Assembly (NCBI GenBank): GCA_035328405.1
Contig: DAOLIT010000020.1
Span: forward strand, 13,703-77,702
Length of the DNA: 64,000 nucleotides
Reading direction: 5' to 3'
Source: JAEUKA01 sp035328405
Lineage (GTDB): Bacteria; Myxococcota_A; Polyangia; Palsa-1104; JAEUJZ01
The notes under the pieces are model-generated. The model saw only the letters and a list, made by a program, of their open reading frames with translations, was not told the DNA's origin and did not search any database. Positions 44,247-51,918 of this stretch are shown one piece after another. The translations under genes were made by a program, and so were the position numbers. How positions within the stretch are numbered: position 1 is the first letter of the stretch; each line of letters opens with the position of its first letter.

Positions 44247-46223
44247 ATGAATGAAACCGCCCGCGGTGGCCAGGCCGTCGCCACGGGCGAGTCTTTTGCC
44301 GAACTGTTCGAGGCCTCTCTTCGATCGGAAAAACGCGCCGTCGCCAAACGGGACCCCGAGGTCGGCGAGCTGGTGCAAGGCGAAATCGTGCAGATTGGGG
44401 CGGAATATGCCTTTCTTGACATCGGCGGCAAATCGGAAGCGATGATTTCGCTCGACGAGCTGCGTGGCGAAGACGGCGAGCTGACCGTGCGCATCGGCGA
44501 CAAACTGGAAGGTCACGTCATCGGTTCAGTTGGAAAAGACGGAGGCCTGCTGATCAGTGGCCGCCTTCAAAAAGGTGCGGGCCTTTCAGACCAAATTCGT
44601 GCGTCGTTCCGTCAGGGCACGCCCGTTCAAGGTCTTGTGACCGGTGTGAACAAGGGCGGTTTGGATGTGGATTTGGGCGGCGTGCGCGCGTTTTTGCCGT
44701 CGTCGCAGATTGAATTGCGGTACTGCCAAGATCCTTCGATCTATCTGGGCAAGGCGCTGGCGCTGAAAATCAGCCGCATCAGCGAGGAAAGCCGACAGGT
44801 GATTGTGTCTCGGCGGGCCGTGCTGGAAACCGAACAGCGGGCGCTGTCGGACGAGAACCGGGCGCGGCTGAAAATCGGCGAGCGATACACGGGCGTCATC
44901 GTGATGATGCAAGAACCGAGCGCGCTCGTGGACATTGGTGGCCTCGACGGAAGCGTTCCGACAAACGAGCTTTACCAAGCGGCGCGGCAATGCGGACGCG
45001 ACGAAAACTCGATCAAAGTGGGCCAGCGCGTGGATGTGGAGGTCGTCAAGCTGGACGAAGTGCGACCTGGGCACGACCACCTGCACCACAGTTTTCAAGG
45101 CAACCTGCGGATTGGTCTGTCGCTGAAAGGTCTTCTGGCCGATCCGATGGCGGAAGCTCTGTCCACGTTGTCCGAAGGCGAACGAGTCAAAGGTCGAATC
45201 GTGCGGCTTGAACCGTTTGGCGGGTTTGTGGAAATTCGCAGTGGTGTCGAGGCACTCATTCACATTTCGCTCATGGCCGAGCGGCACATCACGCATCCGC
45301 GCGAGATCTTGCAGCTTGGCCAAGAAATCACGGCGACCGTGGTCAGCCTGGACCGGGAACGTCGGCGCATCGGTCTTTCGCTCATCGAAGAAGCGCGTGC
45401 CGCCCAAGCCCAAGTGGCTCAAACCCTGACGGCGGGGGATCGGCTGAAGGCGCGCATCGAGCGGTGCGAAAGCAACGGCTTGATTGTGCGTGTCATGGTG
45501 CCGAACGTGCTGCCGACGACGTATCCGCGCGGCTTGATCCCGAATGCGGAAATCGGCGTCCCGCGAGGCACGGACCTCAAGAAGATGTTTCAGATTGGGC
45601 GGGAAGTGCTCGCGCAAGTGATGAGCGTGGATGGCGAAGGCCGGGTGCGTTTGTCGATTCGGCTCATCGCAGAAGCACCGGCTGCGGCGGCGCAAGAAGG
45701 AACCCAAGAAACAGCGGCGGATTCTGCCGCAGTGGCCGCGCCCCAAACCGTTGCGCAAACCCAAGGTGCAGAAGCCCCAAGCCAGGCTACGGCGGCCTCC
45801 GAGACGGGTGTGGGAACAGCACCTTCCTCCGCTTCCAGCGAAACCCCGAAAAGCAAGCCTCGTGCGACTCGTGCCAAGAAGACCAAGGCCGTTGAGGAAC
45901 CCACGGCAGCCAGCGCGGAAACGCCCGTGCAACCTGTGGATGCAGAAAAGACGCCGGCCCGCAAAACCACCAGAGCCAAAACCAAAGCGACCGAGCCCAA
46001 AAAGGAAGCGGATGCCCAGCCCGCTGCGGCACCCAAAGCCGAAACAGCGAGCGGCACGACCTCGACTCGGCGGAAAAAAGCTGCATCCAAGGATGAAGCA
46101 CCGTCTTTGGCGTCGGTTCCGGCGGTTGTCGAGACTCCCGCTGTTCCCGCTGCGCCCTCTGTCCCAGCCATCGCTGCACCTGCCGAGCCCGTCGCCAAAA
46201 AACGAGTTCGCAAATCCGCGTAA
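44247..46223 (+). CDS. S1 RNA-binding-domain protein, ribosomal protein bS1-like
   Basis: 658 residues. At least five S1 (OB-fold) repeats are visible, beginning near GELVQGEIVQIGAEYAFLDI, GTPVQGLVTGVNKGGLDVDL, GERYTGVIVMM, GERVKGRIVRLEPFGGFVEI and GDRLKARIERCESNGL. The last about 170 residues are an Ala/Lys/Thr/Pro-rich tail with KKTK and TRAKTKA stretches, likely an additional nucleic-acid-binding arm. It probably binds mRNA on the ribosome or acts as an S1-like RNA chaperone. ATG 44247 is chosen for sequence fit; ATG 44178, with AAGGAG further upstream, would add 23 residues. Confidence 0.8.
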   Translation: MNETARGGQAVATGESFAELFEASLRSEKRAVAKRDPEVGELVQGEIVQIGAEYAFLDIGGKSEAMISLDELRGEDGELTVRIGDKLEGHVIGSVGKDGGLLISGRLQKGAGLSDQIRASFRQGTPVQGLVTGVNKGGLDVDLGGVRAFLPSSQIELRYCQDPSIYLGKALALKISRISEESRQVIVSRRAVLETEQRALSDENRARLKIGERYTGVIVMMQEPSALVDIGGLDGSVPTNELYQAARQCGRDENSIKVGQRVDVEVVKLDEVRPGHDHLHHSFQGNLRIGLSLKGLLADPMAEALSTLSEGERVKGRIVRLEPFGGFVEIRSGVEALIHISLMAERHITHPREILQLGQEITATVVSLDRERRRIGLSLIEEARAAQAQVAQTLTAGDRLKARIERCESNGLIVRVMVPNVLPTTYPRGLIPNAEIGVPRGTDLKKMFQIGREVLAQVMSVDGEGRVRLSIRLIAEAPAAAAQEGTQETAADSAAVAAPQTVAQTQGAEAPSQATAASETGVGTAPSSASSETPKSKPRATRAKKTKAVEEPTAASAETPVQPVDAEKTPARKTTRAKTKATEPKKEADAQPAAAPKAETASGTTSTRRKKAASKDEAPSLASVPAVVETPAVPAAPSVPAIAAPAEPVAKKRVRKSA

Positions 46224-46262
46224 GTCAAGCCCCTCCATGGCTGCCCTGTGTCGGGCCGACGA

Positions 46263-46667
46263 TCATGAGGCTTTGTTTTTGTCGTCCCAGAGCATCGGTT
46301 GCCACAGTTCGACTTTGTTGCCATCGGGATCGAGCACCCAGGCAAAACGCCCGTTTTCGTGGCTTTCGGGTCCGCTGACGATGGTCACGCCGTTTTGGCG
46401 CAGCTGCGCGAGCATCTCGTCCAGGTTGTCCACCCGGTAGTTGACCATGAAGCTCGCGGCGCTTGGAGCGAACCACTGCGAGTCTTTTTCGGCGACGTGC
46501 CACACGGTCAGCCCGCGATCGTCGGCTTTGTCGTCGGGCCACTTCAAAATTGCGCCGCCCCAGTCTTCCAAAGACAGCCCCAAATTCTTCGCATACCAGT
46601 CCGCAAGGGCTTTTGTGTCCGATTGGGTTTTGAAAAACACACCACCTATGCCAGTGACTTTTGCCAT
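46263..46667 (-). CDS. VOC-superfamily (glyoxalase-like) protein
   Basis: 134 residues. Glyoxalase/bleomycin-resistance fold: VTGIGGVFFKTQSD...LADWYAKNLGL, then a second half MVNYRVDNLDEMLAQLRQNGVTIV and the closing FAWVLDPDGNKVELWQP. The Glu in VELWQP is a typical metal ligand. Substrate unknown. Monocistronic; convergent with the S1-domain gene (39-bp gap). Confidence 0.88.
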   Translation of the reverse strand: MAKVTGIGGVFFKTQSDTKALADWYAKNLGLSLEDWGGAILKWPDDKADDRGLTVWHVAEKDSQWFAPSAASFMVNYRVDNLDEMLAQLRQNGVTIVSGPESHENGRFAWVLDPDGNKVELWQPMLWDDKNKAS

Positions 46668-46824
46668 GTCGGCAGACTAACACCCAAACCCACATGGACC
46701 GCAACCCCTCTTCCACGTTCGGAGAACGGCTGGCGAAGGGGCGCAAACCCTTTTGGACACTGTGGGGAAAAGACCCTTGGATGGGGGGATTGCTGTTTTG
46801 GGTGGAAATGGGCACGGTATCTGT

Positions 46825-47667
46825 ATGCAGACCGGATTCCGTCCTCCGGCAGTGGCCGGGCTGTTTTATCCTCGGGAACCAGACAGGCTGAGAAACACGG
46901 TCGAGGCGTTTGTCTTGTCGGGGTCTTCCGCGCCTGCACCTGGGTCCGGGGCTCTTTCTGCGCAAGGCCGGGCGGAGTTTCCCAAGGCGCTCATCGTGCC
47001 GCACGCGGGTTTTGTGTATTCGGGGCCCATCGCAGGCAGTGCGTATGCGCTGTGGCAAGGCGGGGAGCACATCGAACGGGTGGTGCTGATTGGGCCGTCT
47101 CATCGGGTGTTTCTGCGCGGTATGGCGGGGCCGGGTGTGTCGGCGATGCGGACACCACTCGGAGACGTGCCGGTCGATGCGGAGGCCTTTTCGCGTGTGC
47201 CGCATGTGTCCAGCCAGCCTCGCGCGCACGCCCAGGAACATTCGCTGGAAGTGCAGCTTCCGTTTTTGCAAGTGGTGCTGCCTCGAGCAAAGGTGGTGCC
47301 GATGGTGTGCGGGGAAGCAAGTCCTGCGGAGGTGGGAGCCGTGCTCGAAGCGTTGTGGGGCGGGCGAGAAACGGTGGTGCTGGTCAGCTCGGATTTGTCG
47401 CACTACTTGCCGTACAGAGAAGCGCAGGCGGTCGATCGACAGACAGCGGAGCACATCGTGTCACCGCAAAGTCAAACAGGGGATATTTTGCCGGACCAGG
47501 CGTGCGGGTGCAGCGGCGTGAATGGGCTTTTGTGGCTCGCGGGAAGGAAAAAGTTGCGGGCTCGGTTGCTCGATTTGAGAAACTCGGGGGACACGGCGGG
47601 GGACAAGGACCGGGTCGTGGGATACGGGGCGTTCGCTTTTTTTGAAACGCGAGGGGAAACATGCTGA
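46825..47667 (+). CDS. amrB: AmmeMemoRadiSam system protein B (Memo-like)
   Basis: 280 residues. Homologue of the Memo family, a dioxygenase-like fold. Landmarks: PPAVAGLFYP at the start, PHAGFVYSGPIAGSAYA, IGPSHRV, EHSLEVQLPFLQ and VSSDLSHYLPY, which hold the conserved His/Asp cluster. First of three overlapping genes (amrB-amrA-amrS) whose joint function is still poorly defined. ATG 46825 starts at the family-typical N-terminus; the Shine-Dalgarno is weak. It overlaps amrA by 7 nt. Confidence 0.9.
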   Translation: MQTGFRPPAVAGLFYPREPDRLRNTVEAFVLSGSSAPAPGSGALSAQGRAEFPKALIVPHAGFVYSGPIAGSAYALWQGGEHIERVVLIGPSHRVFLRGMAGPGVSAMRTPLGDVPVDAEAFSRVPHVSSQPRAHAQEHSLEVQLPFLQVVLPRAKVVPMVCGEASPAEVGAVLEALWGGRETVVLVSSDLSHYLPYREAQAVDRQTAEHIVSPQSQTGDILPDQACGCSGVNGLLWLAGRKKLRARLLDLRNSGDTAGDKDRVVGYGAFAFFETRGETC

Positions 47668-48221
47668 CGGATGCGCAAGGTCTTTCGTTGTGCCGTTTGG
47701 CTCGGGCGGCGATCACAGAAGCACTGGGCGGGTCGGCTGCCGTACTGCCGAAAGGGGATGTGTTCTTGGCACCGGGGGCGTGTTTTGTGACGCTGCATCG
47801 GAACGGAATGTTGCACGGCTGCATTGGGAGTCTTGTGGCACACAGACCCCTCGCAGAGGATGTGGTGGATAACGCCGTCTCGGCGGCATTTCGGGACCCG
47901 CGCGCGACGGAGCTGCGGCCCTCGGATGAACAGAACCTGACGGTCGAGGTGTCCGTGCTATCGCCGATGGAGCGGATTGTGGCCCACAACAAAGAGGAGG
48001 CGCTGGCGCAACTTGTGCCAGGGGAACATGGGGTGGTGCTTCAACACGGAAACAAGCGGGGGACGTTTTTGCCGCAGGTGTGGAAAGACCTGCCGGACAA
48101 ATCGGTGTTCTGGCGCGAGCTTTTGCGCAAAGCGGGCCTGCCGCCGGGCTTTGACAGTCCTGACCTTCAGGTTTTTCGCTACACAGTGAAAAAATGGCGT
48201 GAGGAGCCGCCTTGTCCATGA
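47661..48221 (+). CDS. amrA: AmmeMemoRadiSam system protein A (AMMECR1-like)
   Basis: 186 residues. AMMECR1 domain with the near-invariant LHGCIGSL (51-58) and downstream DVVDNAVSAAFRDPR, TVEVSVLSPMERI and GTFLPQVW segments. ATG 47661 has GAGGGG 4-5 bases upstream inside the end of amrB. The stop overlaps the amrS start (ATGA). The domain's biochemical role is unknown; its constant pairing with Memo and a radical SAM enzyme suggests a substrate or cofactor partner. Confidence 0.93.
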   Translation: MLTDAQGLSLCRLARAAITEALGGSAAVLPKGDVFLAPGACFVTLHRNGMLHGCIGSLVAHRPLAEDVVDNAVSAAFRDPRATELRPSDEQNLTVEVSVLSPMERIVAHNKEEALAQLVPGEHGVVLQHGNKRGTFLPQVWKDLPDKSVFWRELLRKAGLPPGFDSPDLQVFRYTVKKWREEPPCP

Positions 48222-49303
48222 CGGCCCAACACGAACAGGGGACACACCCCGACGCGCGTTATTTTCATGCGCTGCCCGACGGGAGAATCCAGTGCGATTT
48301 GTGCCCTCGGGATTGCTGTTTGGCCGAAGGACAAAGGGGGCTCTGTTTTGTACGGCAGAACCAGCGCGGACGGATGGTGCTAACGACGTATGGACGGTCT
48401 TCGGGTTTTTGCATCGACCCGATTGAGAAGAAACCGCTGTCGCATTTTTTTCCGGGCTCGTCGGTGCTGTCGTTTGGAACGGCGGGTTGCAATCTGGCGT
48501 GCAAGTTTTGCCAAAACTGGGACATGTCGAAGTCCAAAGACATGGACCGCCTGTCGGATGAAGCGAGCCCCTCGCAAGTTGCGCAAGCGGCTTTGCGGTA
48601 CGGCGCGCAGAGTGTGGCGTTTACGTACAACGACCCGGTGATTTTTGCCGAGTATGCGATGGATGTTGCGGACGCTTGCCACGAGGCTGGGGTCAAGACG
48701 GTCGCCGTGACAGCCGGGTACATCCACAAAGATCCGCGCGCAGCGTTTTTCGCAAAGATGGATGCGGCGAATGTGGACCTCAAAGGCTTCTCTGAGGTGT
48801 TTTATGCGCGGCTTACAGGGTCACACCTTCAGCCTGTGCTCGAAACGCTGGAATACTTGGTCCATCACACGTCGGTGTGGACGGAAATCACGACGCTGCT
48901 CATCCCCGGCATGAACGACAGTCAGGCGGAAATCCAAAAACTGTCCGAATGGGTCGCGACGAAACTGCGCCCGGATGTGCCCCTGCATTTTTCGGCGTTT
49001 CACCCCGACTACAAAATGATGAACGTTCCCCCGACGCGGCCAGAAACCCTGTCGGCAGCCCGCGCGCTGGCGAAAAAGGTCGGCCTGCAGCATGTGTACA
49101 CCGGAAACGTCCACGATGTGGAAGGCGATACGACGTTCTGCGCGGGGTGCGGAGAGGCGCTCATCGTCCGCGACTACTACCAAATCTTGTCGTATCGGCT
49201 GGACGCGACCGGGCATTGTCCGACGTGCCAAAGCCCTCTTGCGGGCCATTTTGCGGACAAAGCCGGGACGTTTGGCCGCCGTCGCATTCCCGTGCGCCTT
49301 TAG
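48218..49303 (+). CDS. amrS: AmmeMemoRadiSam system radical SAM enzyme
   Basis: 361 residues. The cluster-binding motif is CNLACKFC (Cys91, Cys95, Cys98). An N-terminal Cys-rich stretch (CDLCPRDCC, GLC) and C-terminal CxxC pairs (CAGC, CPTC) suggest extra metal sites. FGTAGCNLACKFCQNWDMSK and TYNDPVIFAEYA are typical of the family. ATG 48218 is chosen (4-nt overlap with amrA); TTG 48212 has closer GGAG spacing and is possible. Its stop overlaps the stop of the convergent patatin gene by 3 bases. Confidence 0.93.
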   Translation: MTAQHEQGTHPDARYFHALPDGRIQCDLCPRDCCLAEGQRGLCFVRQNQRGRMVLTTYGRSSGFCIDPIEKKPLSHFFPGSSVLSFGTAGCNLACKFCQNWDMSKSKDMDRLSDEASPSQVAQAALRYGAQSVAFTYNDPVIFAEYAMDVADACHEAGVKTVAVTAGYIHKDPRAAFFAKMDAANVDLKGFSEVFYARLTGSHLQPVLETLEYLVHHTSVWTEITTLLIPGMNDSQAEIQKLSEWVATKLRPDVPLHFSAFHPDYKMMNVPPTRPETLSAARALAKKVGLQHVYTGNVHDVEGDTTFCAGCGEALIVRDYYQILSYRLDATGHCPTCQSPLAGHFADKAGTFGRRRIPVRL

Positions 49304-50637
49304 GAACCCGAGGCTGTGGAGTTTGCTCTCGGCCGCTTGGGGAGGCCCAGGTCAGGGGGAAGTTCCGTGAAAAAGCGCACAAAGTCGGCGTGCATCGAGC
49401 GCGCATCGCGACGACCCAAATCAATCAGTTGTCTTGCAAATTCTCCGTCGAAGAGCAGGTAGGACAGAAGGTCGCTTTCCTCTTCCGCGTCCATTTCACA
49501 AATCACGCGAACGAGTTTCGCGAGCGGGCCCTGGGTGCGCTTGGCAAACGTCGGCGAACGCACATAGTCCACGGCCATTTTGCCGATGTTCTCGGACGCT
49601 CTCACCAGCAGCGACGGCAAAGGCCGCAGACCGTCGTGCTTTTGGTGATATCCCATCGCGTGATTGAGCTGCGACACAAACTCCGAACCAAACGCGGCGT
49701 CGCCAGCCAAGAGGATTTGGTTGATGCGCTGGAGACGCTCGATGTCGTTTTCAACTCGGTCCAGGAGCAGCGCATTGAGCGCCTTGCCGATCAAAAACAG
49801 CGGGCTCGGCATTTTCGCGTTCGGATTCGCTCGTTCGGGAATTTTCTGGATTTCACCGACGAAGCGCGGGCTCACCACAATGACTCCGTTCGCACCCAAA
49901 TGACGCGCCGGAGACAACGGCACGTTTTGGCGCAAACCTCCATCGCAATAGAATTCGCCGTCGATGCGCACAGACGGGAACACAAGCGGAATCGCCGCAG
50001 AAGCGAGCGCATGCGACAGCCGCAGCTCCTTGACTCTTCGCGGCACGACTTTGGGATCTCGCGACCAGCGCGGAATGCCATGGTTTTGCCTGGCCACAAA
50101 AACCACCGTGTTTCCCGTCGAAATGTGCGTCGCCGAAACCGTCACCGCCTGCAATAGGCCTGCTTGCAGATGTTGCTCGATTCGAGCAAACGGAATGGCG
50201 TTGCTCAGAATGCCGTGGATGCCACTTGGCTCGATGAGACCTCCGTATTGCTCCTCATGAACCTCGGAAGCGAGCGGCGACGGCGCGACCAGACTGCGGA
50301 CAAAACGCGCCAAATGCAAAGGCCTAAGCCGAACCACATCTTCCATTTGCAACGACAACCACTGGTCCAAAAGACGCCGTGCTCGACTCCGTGGAGCGTC
50401 GGCAAACGCAGCCAGCGCGCAACCATTGACCGCGCCTATCGACGTTCCGCACAGGATATCGAGTGGCACATCGCGTCCAAGGTCTCTGGGAACCTCTTCA
50501 AGCAGGTGTTGAATCACCCCAACTTCATAGGCACCTCGCGCCGCGCCCCCTGCCAACACCAACGCGACGCGCCCCGGCGTTTTGTACAAGCAGTCTGGTC
50601 TGTCTGGAATTGGTCGGATATTTTCTGTGATTTGCAT
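49300..50637 (-). CDS. Patatin-like phospholipase
   Basis: 445 residues. Ser-Asp dyad hydrolase: oxyanion loop GGAARGAYE (30-38), nucleophile elbow GTSIG with Ser66, and the DGG motif (IDGEFYCDGGLRQNVPL). No signal peptide. The C-terminal about 170 residues are helical and uncharacterised. It would release fatty acids from phospholipids or lysophospholipids. ATG 50637; no clear ribosome-binding site. It overlaps the convergent amrS end by 4 nt and diverges from the peroxiredoxin. Confidence 0.9.
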   Translation of the reverse strand: MQITENIRPIPDRPDCLYKTPGRVALVLAGGAARGAYEVGVIQHLLEEVPRDLGRDVPLDILCGTSIGAVNGCALAAFADAPRSRARRLLDQWLSLQMEDVVRLRPLHLARFVRSLVAPSPLASEVHEEQYGGLIEPSGIHGILSNAIPFARIEQHLQAGLLQAVTVSATHISTGNTVVFVARQNHGIPRWSRDPKVVPRRVKELRLSHALASAAIPLVFPSVRIDGEFYCDGGLRQNVPLSPARHLGANGVIVVSPRFVGEIQKIPERANPNAKMPSPLFLIGKALNALLLDRVENDIERLQRINQILLAGDAAFGSEFVSQLNHAMGYHQKHDGLRPLPSLLVRASENIGKMAVDYVRSPTFAKRTQGPLAKLVRVICEMDAEEESDLLSYLLFDGEFARQLIDLGRRDARSMHADFVRFFTELPPDLGLPKRPRANSTASGS

Positions 50638-50765
50638 TTCGGTCGTGTGTTTCTGTGAACCAGGAGGTTTCTCGAACTGTTATCGCGGTTGTTCGTTTGA
50701 CCAACGGAAGAATAGTCCCCGCTCCACCAACAACATGGAAGAAAATTTTTGTAATATAAATTCCC

Positions 50766-51461
50766 ATGCCAAACATCGGAGAACTCGGACCAGACTTTGC
50801 TCTCTACAACCAGGATCAACACATTGTTCAGCTTGGTCGCTTGCAGGCCGAGGCGGATTTTGTGGTGGTCTACTTTTTTCCGCAGGCCGGCGCGCCCGGT
50901 TGCGCACGGGAGGCCATCGGTTTTCGCGACATCTTGTCGGAACTTTCGGCCCGCAAAACAAGAGTCGTAGGAATCACAGCCAGCCCCGCTGCGGAGATCA
51001 CAGCGTTTGCTAAGGAACACAACCTGAATTTCGATGTGCTCTGTGATGAGGGGGGGCGAATCAGCCAAGAATGGGGGGCGCTGCGCAACAACAACACAGC
51101 CCGGATGACGTTCATACTGAATCCGAAAGGGGTTGTGACCCACATGTTTCCGCGCGTGGATGTGTGGAAGCATGCACAAGAAGTGTTGGCGCTGTTTCCA
51201 GCCTCGGTTTCTTCGTCTCCAGCTGAGCCGACGCAAGCAGCACAGAAAGCAGCAGACATTCCCAACGCAGCACAGGAAGCCGCGAAAGGATTGGTTGCCG
51301 CTGGAACCTCTGCGATTGCACACAGCGCCGGCCCAGACCTGATTGCGGAAGCTGCGCGCGCGGTTCTCAAGTTGCTGCTCATTCACAAACAGTCCGGCGG
51401 TGCCATTCCTGCCGATGTGAGTGAGCTTGTTGGGCAACTTGGGAAGCACTCCCAAAACTGA
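50766..51461 (+). CDS. BCP/AhpC-type peroxiredoxin with C-terminal extension
   Basis: 231 residues. Thioredoxin-fold peroxiredoxin: YFFPQAGAPGCAREA contains peroxidatic Cys46. The family motif PxxxTxxC reads P39-QAG-A43-PG-C46, so the catalytic Thr is Ala. A second Cys occurs in FDVLCDEGG. Residues about 157-231 are an Ala/Gln-rich helical extension not found in ordinary BCP proteins. ATG 50766 lacks a Shine-Dalgarno; an AT-rich TTGTAATATAAAT just upstream could be a -10 element giving a very short leader. Confidence 0.85.
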   Translation: MPNIGELGPDFALYNQDQHIVQLGRLQAEADFVVVYFFPQAGAPGCAREAIGFRDILSELSARKTRVVGITASPAAEITAFAKEHNLNFDVLCDEGGRISQEWGALRNNNTARMTFILNPKGVVTHMFPRVDVWKHAQEVLALFPASVSSSPAEPTQAAQKAADIPNAAQEAAKGLVAAGTSAIAHSAGPDLIAEAARAVLKLLLIHKQSGGAIPADVSELVGQLGKHSQN

Positions 51462-51606
51462 CAAAAACCAAACAAGAGGCTCAACAGACATGAAAAGGGG
51501 TGCTTCTGCGATCTCTGTTATCGGCCTCCTGTTCTAGCCTTTCCATTTTCTTGCTGTTGTCTCTTCCACCCCTATTTCGTCGGAAACAAACGGAAAAAGG
51601 CCGCGC

Positions 51607-51636
51607 TTGACAGGACCCGCAAAAACTCGCTAGCCT
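51607..51636 (+). promoter_or_regulatory. Probable sigma-70 promoter of the cobalamin-uptake operon
   Basis: TTGACA (51607-51612) and TAGCCT (51631-51636) with an 18-bp spacer. Transcription would start near 51643, about 20 nt before the riboswitch aptamer. The -35 is perfect; the -10 matches only partly. Confidence 0.5.
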
Positions 51637-51665
51637 GCGCGGGCTTCGACAACTGAATAACGCAT

Positions 51666-51881
51666 GCAGGTGCTCGGGAAACCAACCGAGAGGGTTTGCA
51701 GAGAACTCTTTTTCACTTCCCCTCTTCTTGTGGTGCCGCCCCCGCGACTGTAAAGGACGACGTACTTTGACGGCGATTTGCACGGGTCGTGTCTTGATGC
51801 AAACGCCAACGGGCCACTTTTGGAAACATTGGGAAGGCCTCAAGGTTCGGAGGACTCCCTAAAGCCAGGAGACCGGCCTGC
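51666..51881 (+). promoter_or_regulatory. Cobalamin riboswitch aptamer
   Basis: Conserved elements in order: closing stem GCAGG (51666-51670) with CCTGC (51877-51881); CGCCCCCGCGACTGTAA (51736-51752); GCCACT (51813-51818); GGGAAGG (51831-51837); and the B12 box AGCCAGGAGACC (51863-51874). Adenosyl- or methylcobalamin binding would switch expression of the following receptor gene. The 452-bp stretch before btuB is otherwise non-coding; an imperfect inverted repeat (GAGGC/AACAGA with TCTGTT/GCCTC, 51476-51528) follows the peroxiredoxin gene. Confidence 0.95.
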
Positions 51882-51918
51882 AAGCGGCAATACCTTTCGG
51901 GAGGAAGGGTCGCTTGCA
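51879..51918 (+). promoter_or_regulatory. Riboswitch expression platform sequestering SD and start
   Basis: Outer stem TGCAAGCG (51879-51886) with CGCTTGCA (51911-51918); inner stem ACCTTTC (51892-51898) with GAAGGGT (51904-51910); loop GGGAG (51899-51903). The Shine-Dalgarno GGGAGGAAGGG lies in the loop and inner 3' arm, and the TTG start (51914) lies in the outer 3' arm. The 5' arm shares three bases with the aptamer closing stem. This indicates translational control. Confidence 0.8.
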
